Assembly (NCBI RefSeq): GCF_029407905.1
Contig: NC_073643.1
Location: forward strand, 33,056,501 to 33,120,500
From: Bubalus kerabau
Taxonomy: Eukaryota > Chordata > Mammalia > Artiodactyla > Bovidae
Reading direction: 5' to 3'
Length of the DNA: 64,000 bases
The notes beneath the pieces were generated by a model that ran no database searches, was not told the origin of the DNA, and was given only the letters and a program-made list of their open reading frames with translations. This document shows, piece after piece, positions 35,713 to 45,299 of this stretch. Every line of letters begins with the position of its first letter. Position 1 is the stretch's first letter. A program made the translations under genes and the position numbers.

Positions 35713-35987
35713 CTGCTGCTGCTGCTAAGTCGCTTCAGTCGTGTCCGACTCTGTGCGACCCCATAGACGGCAGCCCACCAGGCTCCCCAGTCCCTGGGAT
35801 TCTCCAGGCAAGAACATTGGAGTGGGTTGCCATTTCCTTCTCCAATGCATGAAAGTGAAAAGTGAAAGTGAAGTCTCTAAGTCATGTCCGACTCTTAGCA
35901 ACCCCACGGACTGCAGCCTACCAGGCTCCTCCATCCATGGGATTTTCCAGGCAAGAGTACTGGAGTGGGATGCCATTGCCTTCTCCG
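35713..35987 (+). mobile_element. Bov-A2 SINE, second of a tandem pair
   Basis: Full-length dimer ending GCCTTCTCCG. Target-site duplication TCTCAAATGT (35703-35712) and TCTCAAATTGT (35988-35998), one inserted T. Six bases separate it from the preceding copy. Confidence 0.95.
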
Positions 35988-35999
35988 TCTCAAATTGTC

Positions 36000-36280
36000 C
36001 CTAAATTGTTAATAGGGACATTTTACGTTCAAATTTCAATTTTGATTAACTCTCCTGTTGGGAGTTTTTTTCTTTTGCGCTGTTAATATATACTTACCAA
36101 AAAATCTAATTAGTCATTAAATCTTTGAAATTACAAGTCATAAGCATGATAAGCAGGCCAAAAAAAAAAAAAAAAAGGATATAGAGAAGGTGAAAGACAA
36201 AACATTAACTATTAGATGTTCATTCATAATGAACTTGTATGCGGATGGAAGCAAAGGCACAGCTGCCCTAAATTAATGAA
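36000..36280. repeat. Diverged direct repeat, copy D
   Basis: Partner of 33850-34130. It has a 17-base A tract (36160-36177) where copy C has a short A-rich run. Confidence 0.7.
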
Positions 36281-36487
36281 AAATTTATATCATTTAAGAA
36301 TGATTCTGCCATCTCCATTACTTGGAACTATTAGATTTATGTTTGAGTAAAATTGAGCTAAATTGGGCTCAGGTTCCATTTGAGGCCCACCTTATACATT
36401 AACCCATGATATCACTGAAATTGAGGTGAAATTTCCAAAAGCTTCATCTTCTCTGGGAAAATGAACAGACCAACAATTCCTTGGCGT

Positions 36488-36605
36488 TAGCTCCGCCCCA
36501 CTCCAATCTGTTACTTTTACGTCCAACGTCAAAGGCAAGCTCTCCCCATTCCAACTGTACCCTGAACACTCTCCCCCATAAAATACGGTTTAAAGGCCAG
36601 CTGCA
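36488..36605 (+). promoter_or_regulatory. Possible promoter-like island
   Basis: Within about 110 bases: a GC box (CTCCGCCCC at 36490-36498), two CRE-like words (TTACGTCC and AACGTCAAAG, about 36514-36532), and a TATA-like CCATAAAATACGG near 36574-36586. CpGs are denser from here to about 36830 than in surrounding DNA. No transcript evidence is available. Chance co-occurrence is possible. Confidence 0.3.
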
Positions 36606-37017
36606 GTGTGGAGCCTTTTCTCAGAGCCTACAGTTTCAAACGAATGACTGGGCAGAAGCCAGGATCTATATGGGCTCACGAAGACTGTAAAACATTTGGT
36701 GCGGAGTGGAAAAAGACGCCTGAGAGCTCTGCCAGGCGTTTTCAGCTTTCTTGCACCTGTGCCAAGTGTTTTTCAGCTCCCCTACCCCTTTCTTTGGAAG
36801 GGGGGGCTGGTGGGATGGAGGCGGGGGTTGGGGAGATAAGCAAGCTTTCTGAGGGCATATGCCATGGGCATTGAAAAGCTTGCTACGACCATTAGACACT
36901 TGTTTCCTGCCCAGTCCCTTCTCTGAAGGCAAAATGAGGACCTCCAGCCAATCTTAGTATTGGAATTCTGAGCATTTGAGTCTACTTGACATTTATTTTA
37001 TCCTATCGTGCATCACC

Positions 37018-37161
37018 ATGGATTCCGAAGACCACTTCCTCCTCGGCCCCCTCCCTGAAAAGCTCCTCAGCTCCCTCCCTGAAAATCTCTCCCCTGAGCT
37101 CTCAGTTGAATCACCCCTGCCCATCACCGACACCAAATTGCCAATTATTTCAAGGAAATAA
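37018..37161 (+). other. 47-codon small ORF in ideal Kozak context, function unknown
   Basis: ATG at 37018 sits in CACCATGG, an optimal Kozak context. An in-frame ATG lies upstream at 36976. The peptide (MDSEDHFLLGPLPEKLLSSL...) is acidic and rich in Pro, Leu and Ser, with an imperfect internal duplication (GPLPEKLLSS then SLPENLSPEL). It ends at TAA 37159-37161. Local base composition is richer in C than the flanks. It could be a real short exon, the remains of a retrocopy, or chance. I do not recognise the product. Confidence 0.28.
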
Positions 37162-37199
37162 TTTACACATTGAGACAGTTTGTAATATGCAAAAATGTG

Positions 37200-37885
37200 T
37201 GTGGAAGAAAGTATATGTTTCTTAAAGGAAGAACACCCAAAATGTTTTCAGATGAAAGTGTGAAAATGTCTAAACATAGATGACATGATACAGATCATGA
37301 GAAAGTCGATTTGAAATTATCCTGAAACGTTGTGATAATGTTTTCAAAAGAAGGAGAATTCAGGGGAAGGGAGGTGCTACTCGGACCCTGCACGGTGGTA
37401 CTGAAGATAAAAAGTTCTACAATGGTGTATCGATTCCCATGCATTTTTTCAGTTAATTCAACAACCCTATGAATTACTTTCCCCATTTACAGTTAAGGAA
37501 ACCAAGGGTTAAGAAGATTAAATCACCCATCACATTCCAAGGAAGCAGAGCTTGGACTTGATCCCTGATCTCTTTATCTCTGAGCTCTCTGTTAGGCAGG
37601 CCACATTCCTCTCCAAAAGAAGCCCTTTCAGCTCAATGACATATTGATGCAAAGAAAATCACATATAGAGATTCATTCCTTTGGCTGAAACTTGGATCAC
37701 CCTTAAGATATGAGTGTTCTCTCAAGACCAACTATACACCTTTGTCAGCCACTTAACCTTATTAGGAGTGAGAAAACTGGGCCTTTTCTCTGGGCATCTC
37801 TTATTAGATAGAGAGGGCAGAAACCACTGGGCTGCTATAGATGGGAACAGAGCAATTGCTGGTAGGAAAATGGTAAAAAGAAGTC
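37200..37885. other. Mostly unrecognised; MIR-like relic inside
   Basis: 37455-37590 (CAACCCTATGAATTACTTTC, CCATTTACAGTTAAGGAAAC, AGCAGAGCTTGGACTTGATC) looks like an antisense MIR. The rest shows nothing. Confidence 0.5.
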
Positions 37886-37890
37886 TCTTA

Positions 37891-38015
37891 AGGGACTTCC
37901 CGAGTGGTCCAGTGGTTAAAAGATAGCCCTTCCATTTCAGTGCACATGGGTTCAGACCCTCATCTAGGAACTAAAACCCTACATGCCACAAGGCATGGCC
38001 AAAAAATAGAAGAAA
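37891..38015 (+). mobile_element. CHR-type tRNA-Glu SINE
   Basis: AGGGACTTCCCGAGTGGTCC head to GGCATGGCCAAAAAATAG tail. Perfect 16-bp target-site duplication AAAAAGAAGTCTCTTA at 37875-37890 and 38016-38031. Confidence 0.94.
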
Positions 38016-38433
38016 AAAAAGAAGTCTCTTACAAATGGAATGGGAACTAAAACTTGTCACTTCCTTGCTCCTTCAATGATTTCCCATTGTTTCCCAATGA
38101 ATTCCAAACTCCCCACCATGACTTATGCCATGATCCTTGCACAAAACTTCCAGCCTTAGCAGAAAAAGTCAGTTCCCCCAACTTAAGGTGCTCCTGTCTG
38201 CCTCGGGCCATTAGTACGTGCTGTTCCTTCCTTTGACTAGTTTCAATTAACCCTTCAAGTCACAGATTTCCATTCCTTCCCTCTGAAACCTCAGTTTACA
38301 TTAGGAGGCCTTTGTTTCACCATACCTTAGCACTTTGCTTTTCCTTCATGATACAGAATTAAATTTGTAACTCCAGAGCAAGAGAAGGAAGAATATATCT
38401 TGTATACGCTTTATACACCACTGTATACCCTGT

Positions 38434-38645
38434 GGGGCTTCCCAGGTGGCTCAGTGGGAAAGAATCTGCCTGCCTGTGCAGGAGACACGGGAGACACAGG
38501 TTTAATCCCTGGATCGGGCAGATCCCCTGGTGCAGAAAATGACAACCCACTCAAGTATTCTTGCCTGGAGAATTTCATGAACAGCAGGGTCTGTTGGGCT
38601 ACAATCCATGGGGTTGCAAAGAGTCAGACACGACTGAGCACTTAC
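38434..38645 (+). mobile_element. Bov-tA SINE, sense
   Basis: GGGGCTTCCCAGGTGGCTCA head through GAGTCAGACACGACTGAGCA tail, with a short internal duplication of the GGGAGACAC region. Confidence 0.94.
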
Positions 38646-38944
38646 ACACACATGCACATATACCCAATAACTACTATTAATATATTCCCTGGTACATAGT
38701 TGGCACAGATTTAATATTTTGTGGAAGAATGAATGGATACAGGGTAGTGCAATCTACCTTTGTACTCCATGATTGTTCAGTGAGGAACAGCACAGCTGAA
38801 AGTTCAGTCAAGGACTTGAATTGATTGGACAATGATGCAATTAGAGATTTTTTCCTAAGTAGGTATATAAAAGGTATACAAAAGAGACCCTGACTTTGTA
38901 AAAAAGTTTCAGGTCTTAGATATCTGTTTTCTAAGGCCTAAGTA

Positions 38945-39020
38945 TCATATATATGTATATGGGCATTATCTATATACAACATGCATATATATTAGTATTT
39001 ATATTACATATCATATACAT
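38945..39020. repeat. (TATA)-rich low-complexity tract
   Basis: Repeated CATATATAT and TATTAGCAT words. Confidence 0.7.
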
Positions 39021-39099
39021 ATATTAGCATGTATATTAGCAATTATCAACATGATTATTATTTTTTCATTATAATTTTTTTTATTACTTTTGTTACTGG

Positions 39100-39470
39100 A
39101 CTAGCTCACATTGGCCCAAGAATTTGCTACGTGGTAGGCACTGGACATGACTGAGCGACTTGACTTTCACTTTTCACTTTCATGCACTGGAGAAGGAAAT
39201 GGCAACCCACTCCAGTGTTCTTGCCTGGAGAATCCCAGGGACGGTGGAACCTGGTGGGCTGCCGTCTATGGGGTCGCACAGAGTCGGACACGACTGATGC
39301 GACTTAGCAGCAGCAGCAGCAGGCACTGGCCTAAGCAATTTATATATATTATTTAGTTCAAGCTTCATAAAAGAAGCCTATAAAAAGATATTATTAGCTT
39401 AATTTTACATATGAAGAAATATGGCTTATAAAAATTAAGACATCTGATATTCTTTTCTAGCTAAGATTAA
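39100..39470 (+). mobile_element. MIR/L2-type relic, interrupted by a Bov-A2
   Basis: CTACGTGGTAGGCACTGG before and GGCACTGGCCTAAGCAATTT, then TTTAGTTCAAGCTTCATAAA, after the SINE form one continuous relic once the SINE and one repeat copy are removed. Confidence 0.6.
39145..39320 (-). mobile_element. Bov-A2 SINE lacking its 3' monomer, antisense
   Basis: Contains the head monomer, the linker (CTTTCACTTTTCACTTTC) and only the first 20 or so bases of the second monomer. Even so it is flanked by an exact AGGCACTGG duplication (39136-39144 and 39321-39329). Confidence 0.93.
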
Positions 39471-39590
39471 AAGCTAAGTCTCTTCAAAGTCATTTATCTT
39501 CAAGGACAACTGATAACCAGTTCATAATTCCATCATTCAAAAATTCAAAGAAAATCAAAACTCTCTCCCCTTAATCCATCTTTCTCTTTT

Positions 39591-39592
<2 letters not shown>

Positions 39593-39631
<39 letters not shown>
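39593..39631. repeat. (CA)n microsatellite
   Basis: Pure CA run of 19 units. Confidence 0.97.
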
Positions 39632-39633
<2 letters not shown>

Positions 39634-40020
39634 CAAGCTTAAGTAAAACAACAAAAACCTATCCCATGATGAAACAAAAAAAGAAACACACCAAGAAAAC
39701 GAAGGCCACAGACAGTTGAAATTGTCCATGAACAACTCACTCTCACATCCATCCCATCTACTCAACAAGGACATATACCTGTGTTGTACTTTTCCCTGAA
39801 GACTTCTGGACACAGCAAGCCTGACATAATAATCCAAGATTTCATGAAGAAGTGTACTGACTCCATTCAGCTAGAACAGGAGGTATCCTAACACCTAATA
39901 GGCAGTTAAGTGAACTCAAAAGTTTTCTTCCAAACTTTGGAAATGACACAGTCATTCTCACCAAGTAAAGACCTGCTTAGAGGCAAAGCTCAGAGCTTGT
40001 CGATAAAGATCCTAGTAATG

Positions 40021-40100
40021 CTGTGTGTGTGCTCAGTCTCATCTGACTCTTTGTGACCCCATGGACTGTAGCCTGCCAGTCTCCTCTGTCCACGCGATAC
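40021..40100 (-). mobile_element. Bov-tA fragment, antisense
   Basis: GTGTGTGCTCAGTCTCATCT to GTCTCCTCTGTCCACGCG. Only the 3' 80 bases of the SINE remain. Confidence 0.8.
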
Positions 40101-40104
40101 TGGC

Positions 40105-43100
40105 CTTCAGCAAATAAGTCCCTTGGTAAAATGTGATACTGGACACCATTGGAGTCTACACGATATGGTGTTTTGAAGGGAGTCAATAAAGACAGGGTGG
40201 TGGCCAAGGAAAGCTGATTAGACAAGATGCCGGACTGCCCTTGCCCTGCAGTCCCTGTAACTCTTAGGTACTATCGTCCACATATGATTTCATTGACACT
40301 CATCTAACATTCATTCAACATACACCAAAAATGCACTCATAGAGCACTATGCTATAGGAAATCTTTAAATGGCTATAAATTTCACTTCTGAAAAGAAGAG
40401 GGGCAGGGGGTTTAGAAGGGAGGAGGAGAAAGAACAAGGGAAAAAGCACACTCATGAGTGCCTCTCTCATGAAGAGAGAGACGCACCCCAGCAGCCCTTC
40501 CAGCCTTGACTTTCTAAGGTAGACATGCAATCCACCTCATGTGCCTCAGTTTCCCCCCTCTTTAAAGTGGGGATAGTTACCCTGCCTCAGGCTTCATGAG
40601 ATTGTTGTGCTGTTTAAAAAAAAATGTAAGATGAAACTGCTCTGTATCCATTGTAAAGGTCCTATTATTGCTCCAATGAGCAACACAGTTTTTTTTTCCC
40701 CTTCATGAGACATTCAATCATTTCTCATGACCCAATCGGGGAAATTCCAAGTGCCTCCCCAGTAGTATCTGCTGAGCTGGAAACTCCCCACAAATACTGG
40801 CTTCCCAGTACTGCACCCCAGTTACAAAACATTAGTGCTTTCTCAATTTAATGTATTTTCTTGCAGCAACTGGTCCACTAACAGGCAGAGGTGCATTAGT
40901 GGGAGATTTATGCTAATATCTCAGCAGTGGAAAATCATGAGCCTCACTATATTCTCATTTGGTCCGAGACAAGTAGCCAGGGTATGTCCTTTAACAGGAT
41001 TTCCAGGAAGGATACTGCATCTTAAGAAATGCTGATTTGCTGGCATTTATATATTCCAGGAAGAGGGCTGTCTTAAGTGTATCAGAGCATCGAGCAGAGA
41101 ATTATTTTAATGCCCCCTGCCTCCCTCCACACATCTCCAGCATAAGAGAAGAGCAGAAAATATCCACTGGCTACAGAAATGCTGGCACTGGAGAAGAGGC
41201 TGGAACCGTTCTGAAGAGCCCTCATAAGACAATAAGACAAACGTCCTGGAGAACGGGGTGCTATCCATCCCCAGCAACTGCTTCTACGATGGCCCTGCCA
41301 GCATGTGTAACGGCCAACTGGTTCATCTTGCTAACTATAACGCTCAGCATATGGGGCGGGAGTGTTTATAGATATATACATACACCATACATTTTTCACA
41401 GCAAGTACATATAGAGACCATCCAACTGTATATTTTGCAGACATACAAACACGCACATATATTGTCCATATGTTCAAACAATTTTTAAGCTATATCATGA
41501 ACAAATAAAGATCTCTTTACACAAAAAGTTGCTAAAGGTACCATAGCGAACACTTCAGAGTGTGGATTTTAAAGATGCAAAAAGTGAACTTGAATCCAGC
41601 CTGACCTTTTCCAGGTACGTGACCTCTTCTATAAAATGAGAATAATACTGGAATCTTCCCTGAAGGATAACTTCAAGGATTACTCAGGATGATGCATGTA
41701 AAACACTTAGCACAGCATCCAGTGTAAGGTGAATTCTCAACAAATGTTGGCTTTGTTTCTTCTAGATACCATGTCAGGTGGTAATCACCAAGTTCTTTTA
41801 GAATTAAGAGAAGTCAAAACAAATGGCAAGATATTATACACTGCCCATCTAGGACCTCCATCAACAACTTGATGTCTCTTGTCTGTTTCTCACCATATCC
41901 CGAGCATGCATCTGCCACTGTACTTACCCTATGGCAGCTCTCTGCCTTCACTAGCCTATGACTGTCTTGAAATAAGGAACTGTGTGTTTTTCATCTTTGT
42001 TTTCTCAGCCTGTGGATCAGAGACCAGTTCATGGTAGGTGCTCAATAAATATTGACTGAACAAACTATTATTTATAGATGACATGTCCTACGCAGAAAGA
42101 CCTGCAACTGGGACTTGTCAGATTTGGCCCAGCAGGGAGATGTACAAATGCAAATTATCACAGTAAAAGCTGATCTCTTTAACAAAGAAGTACAGATAAA
42201 GCAAAACAGTGATTTTTTTTTAAAAAGATCCTACTTTCTTTAGATATTTTCTTTCACTGAGAATATATGAATGTACATATTTTCTCTCATCTTCTTGGGT
42301 AACGCCAAAGGACAATTGGATGTTTGATAAAGACCTGAATTCTTTTTCTTGCATATACCACCTCCTTAATGCATAATGTAAAATTCCAGCCTCAGATCTT
42401 AAAGCAAAGATCATACAGACTCTTTTTAAAAACCTGTGTGAAGAACTCTTCCAAATTTTATATTTTGTCTCTCAGTGAATTTGGTGAATTTCTTACCTAA
42501 AGTGTGAATCCCTAGTGCAAGGAGATACTGTATGTATGGTAAATTTAAGTCTTGAAACATGGACAGAAATATCTATGGAAGAAATGTTTCTTGAATGGCA
42601 AACAATAAAAAAAATAATAATAAGTGTAATGACTATGTGGAAAGGCATTTTGGTGGCCCAGTGTAGCATCAACCATGAACTGTCAGGATACCCCAACTTC
42701 CCACTAGCTTTTTCTTAGGGGATCACAGGATCCAACTTTTCACCATCATCAAAGGCAGTTTTATTGTAAGAGTTCCTTGCTCTAATGCAATAATCTTGAG
42801 AAGCCAACCAAGTGAAGTCATTCTAAGCCATTATCACCTCATCAGGAATTTATCATCCAGTCATTTGGCACAGTTTCTGGAGGATACTGCAGCAGGAATG
42901 GGTAAAAGAAAGAATAAATCCAACTCCTTGGATATTATCTATGAAGTCTCAACACATAACATCACTTTTTTTTTTCTAACCACAGTAAGTTTCTATACTG
43001 GGCTCAGCTCACACATATCCACTTCCTTAAGATGGACCTTAAGATGGACACTATGAGTTGTCTGCACCTTCTGTCTCTCATGTGACTCAGGGGACACAGG

Positions 43101-43280
43101 TAAAGCTTCAGGGGGAGAGCCTGATGAGAATAAATGAATCTGACTGGTGAGGATGGCCAAATGGCCTAAACTGACCCTATCTGATTCAAAGGAAGGACTT
43201 AAATATCAGGGTAAGGGGAGAGGTGTACTTTGTCATTTCATTTGGTATGAGCTAAAATGTCTTGCATAAGCTAACATTTC
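40105..43280. other. Largely unrecognised; MIR and L2 relics
   Basis: 41560-41755 reads as a MIR (GAACTTGAATCCAGCCTGAC, ACGTGACCTCTTCTATAAAA). 41920-42065 ends in GGTAGGTGCTCAATAAATAT, a MIR/L2-type terminus. A 125-codon frame at 41037-41414 lacks splice sites or a recognisable domain. No other feature seen. Confidence 0.45.
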
Positions 43281-44354
43281 ATGCTAAGATAGGCACAATA
43301 AAGGACAGAAACGGTAAGGACCTAACAGAAGCAGAAGAGATTAAGAAGAGGTGGCAAGAATATACAGAAGAACTAAAAATCTTAATGACCCAGATAACCA
43401 CTATGGTATGGTCACTCACATAAAGCCAAACATCCTGGAATGTGAGATCAAGTGGGCCTTAAGAAGCATTACTATGAACAAGCTAGTGGATGTGATGGAA
43501 TTCCAGCTGAGCTATTGCAAATTCTAAAAGACAATGCTGTTAAAATTCTGCACTCCATATGTCAGCAAATTTGGAACACTCAGCAGTGGTCACAGAACTG
43601 GAAAAGATTAATTTTCATTCCAATCCCAAAGAAGGGCAATGCCAAAGAATGTTCAAACTATCAAACAACTGCAATCGTCTCATATGCTCGCAAAGTGATG
43701 CTCAAAATCTTTCAGGGTAGGCTTCAAAAGTACATGAACCAAGAACTTCCAGATATAAAAGCTGGATTTAGAAAACACAGAGTAACAAGAGATCAAATTG
43801 CAAACCATGTTTGGATCCATTGGATCATAGAAAAAGCAATGAGAATTCCAGAAAAATATGTACTTCTACTCCACTGACTATGCTAAAGCCTTTGTGTGGA
43901 TCACAACAGATTGTGGAAAATTCTTAAAGAGATAGGAATACCAGATCACCTTATCTGTCTCTTGAGAAACTTGTATGCGGGTCAAGAAGCAACAGTTAGA
44001 ACTGGACATGGAACAGTGGACTGGTTCAAAATTGGGAAAGGAGTATGTCAAGACTGTATATTGTCACCCTGCTTATTTAACTTCTATGCAGAGTATATCA
44101 TGCAAAATGCCAGGCTGAATGAATCACAAGGTGAAATCAAGACTGCTGGGAGAAATATCAATAACCTCAGATATACAGATGACAGCAAAGAGGAACTAAA
44201 GAGCCTCTTGATGAAAGTGAAAGAGAAGAGTGAAAAATCTGGCTTAAAATTCAACATTCAAAAAACTAAAATCATGGCATCTAGTCCCATCACTTCATGG
44301 AAAATACATGGGGAAACAATGGAAACAGTGACAGATTTTGTTTTCTTGGGCTCT

Positions 44355-44412
44355 AACTAATACAATTATGTGAAATTTAAAAATAGAATAAAATTAAAAA
44401 TAAAAATAAAAA
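44355..44412 (+). mobile_element. Minimal L1 3' tail, about 58 bases
   Basis: ACTAATACAATTATGTGAAA followed by TTTAAAAATAGAATAAAATT matches the last bases and A-rich tail of the young ruminant L1 seen at 60571-60640. It sits inside BovB between GGGCTCTA and ATCACTGTTGATGG, which are contiguous in other BovB copies. Confidence 0.78.
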
Positions 44413-44489
44413 TCACTGTTGATGGTGACTGTAGCCATGGAATCAAAAGATGCTTGTTCCTTGGGGGAAAAGCTATGGCAAACCTCGAA

Positions 44490-44815
44490 AAGAAAGTGAA
44501 AGCAAAGTCGTTCAGTCATGCCTGACTCTTTGTGACCCCATGGACTGTAGCTTACCAGGCTCCTCTGTCCATGTGATTTTCCAGGCAAGAGTATTGGGTT
44601 GCCATTTCCCTCTCCAGGGTATCTTCCTGATCCAGGGATGGAACCCTGGAGACAGTTTACCATCTGAGCCACCAGGGAAGTCCAAGAATACTGGAATGGG
44701 TTGCCATGCCCTTCCCCAGGGGATCTTCCCAACCCAAGGATCAAACCTGCATTTCTTACTTCTCCTGCATTGCATGGTGGGTTCTTTACCACCACCTGGG
44801 AAGCCCCGGCAAAAC
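44490..44815 (-). mobile_element. Composite Bov-tA SINE with two tRNA-like heads, antisense
   Basis: Tail GAAAGTGAAAGCAAAGTCGT at left, then a head complement (CCATCTGAGCCACCAGGGAA), a second partial body (GAATACTGGAATGGGTTGCC) and a second head complement (ACCACCTGGGAAGCCCC). Same architecture as 54735-55058. Flanked by GGCAAACCTCGAAAA (44476-44490) and GGCAAAACTAGACAG (44807-44821), a decayed target-site duplication matching at 11 of 15 positions. Confidence 0.88.
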
Positions 44816-45299
44816 TAGACAGTGTATTAAAAAGCAGAGACATCACTATGCCAACAAAGGTCCATATAGTCAAAGCTATGTTTTTACAGTAGTCATAAAC
44901 GGATGTGAGAGTTGGACCATAAAGAAGGTTGAGTGCCAAAGAACTGATGCTTTTGAATTGTGGTGCTAGAGAAGACTCTTGAGAGTCCCTTGGACAGCAA
45001 GGAGATCAACCAGTCAACCCTAAAGGAAATCAACCCTGAAAGTTCATTGGAAGGACTGATGTTGAAGCTTAAACTCCAATACTTTGGCCACCTGAGGTGA
45101 ACAGCCAACTCACTGGAAAAGATAGATTGAAGGCAAGAGGAGAAAGGGGCAACAAAAGATGAAATGGTTGGATGGCATCACCAAGTCAATGGACTTAAGT
45201 GTGAGCAAACTCCAGGAGAAAGTGAAGGACAGGGGAGTCTGGCATGCTGCAGTCTACGGGATCACAAAGAGTCAGACACGACTCAGTGACTGAACAACA

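Larger units (their letters stand above)
43284..45298 (+). mobile_element. BovB LINE, 5'-truncated, ORF2 fragment, with two later insertions
   Basis: Encodes part of BovB ORF2 downstream of the endonuclease. Readable blocks include GCDGIPAELLQILKDN, the RT segment IPIPKKGNAKECSNY (43617 on), LWKILKEIGIPDHL and GKGVCQDCILSPCLFNFYAE (RT motif with C and D where functional copies have R and G), and GCESWTIKK near 44900. The YADD box region reads RYTDDS, so the catalytic motif is altered. A 5-base deletion shifts frame near 43892. It contains an L1 tail at 44355 and a composite Bov-tA at 44490. It is more diverged than the copies at 55198 and 61811. Confidence 0.95.

Noticed and set aside
41037..41414. 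125-codon ORF on the plus strand
   Set aside because: No domain, no splice logic and no compositional bias toward coding. It starts in ordinary noncoding sequence.
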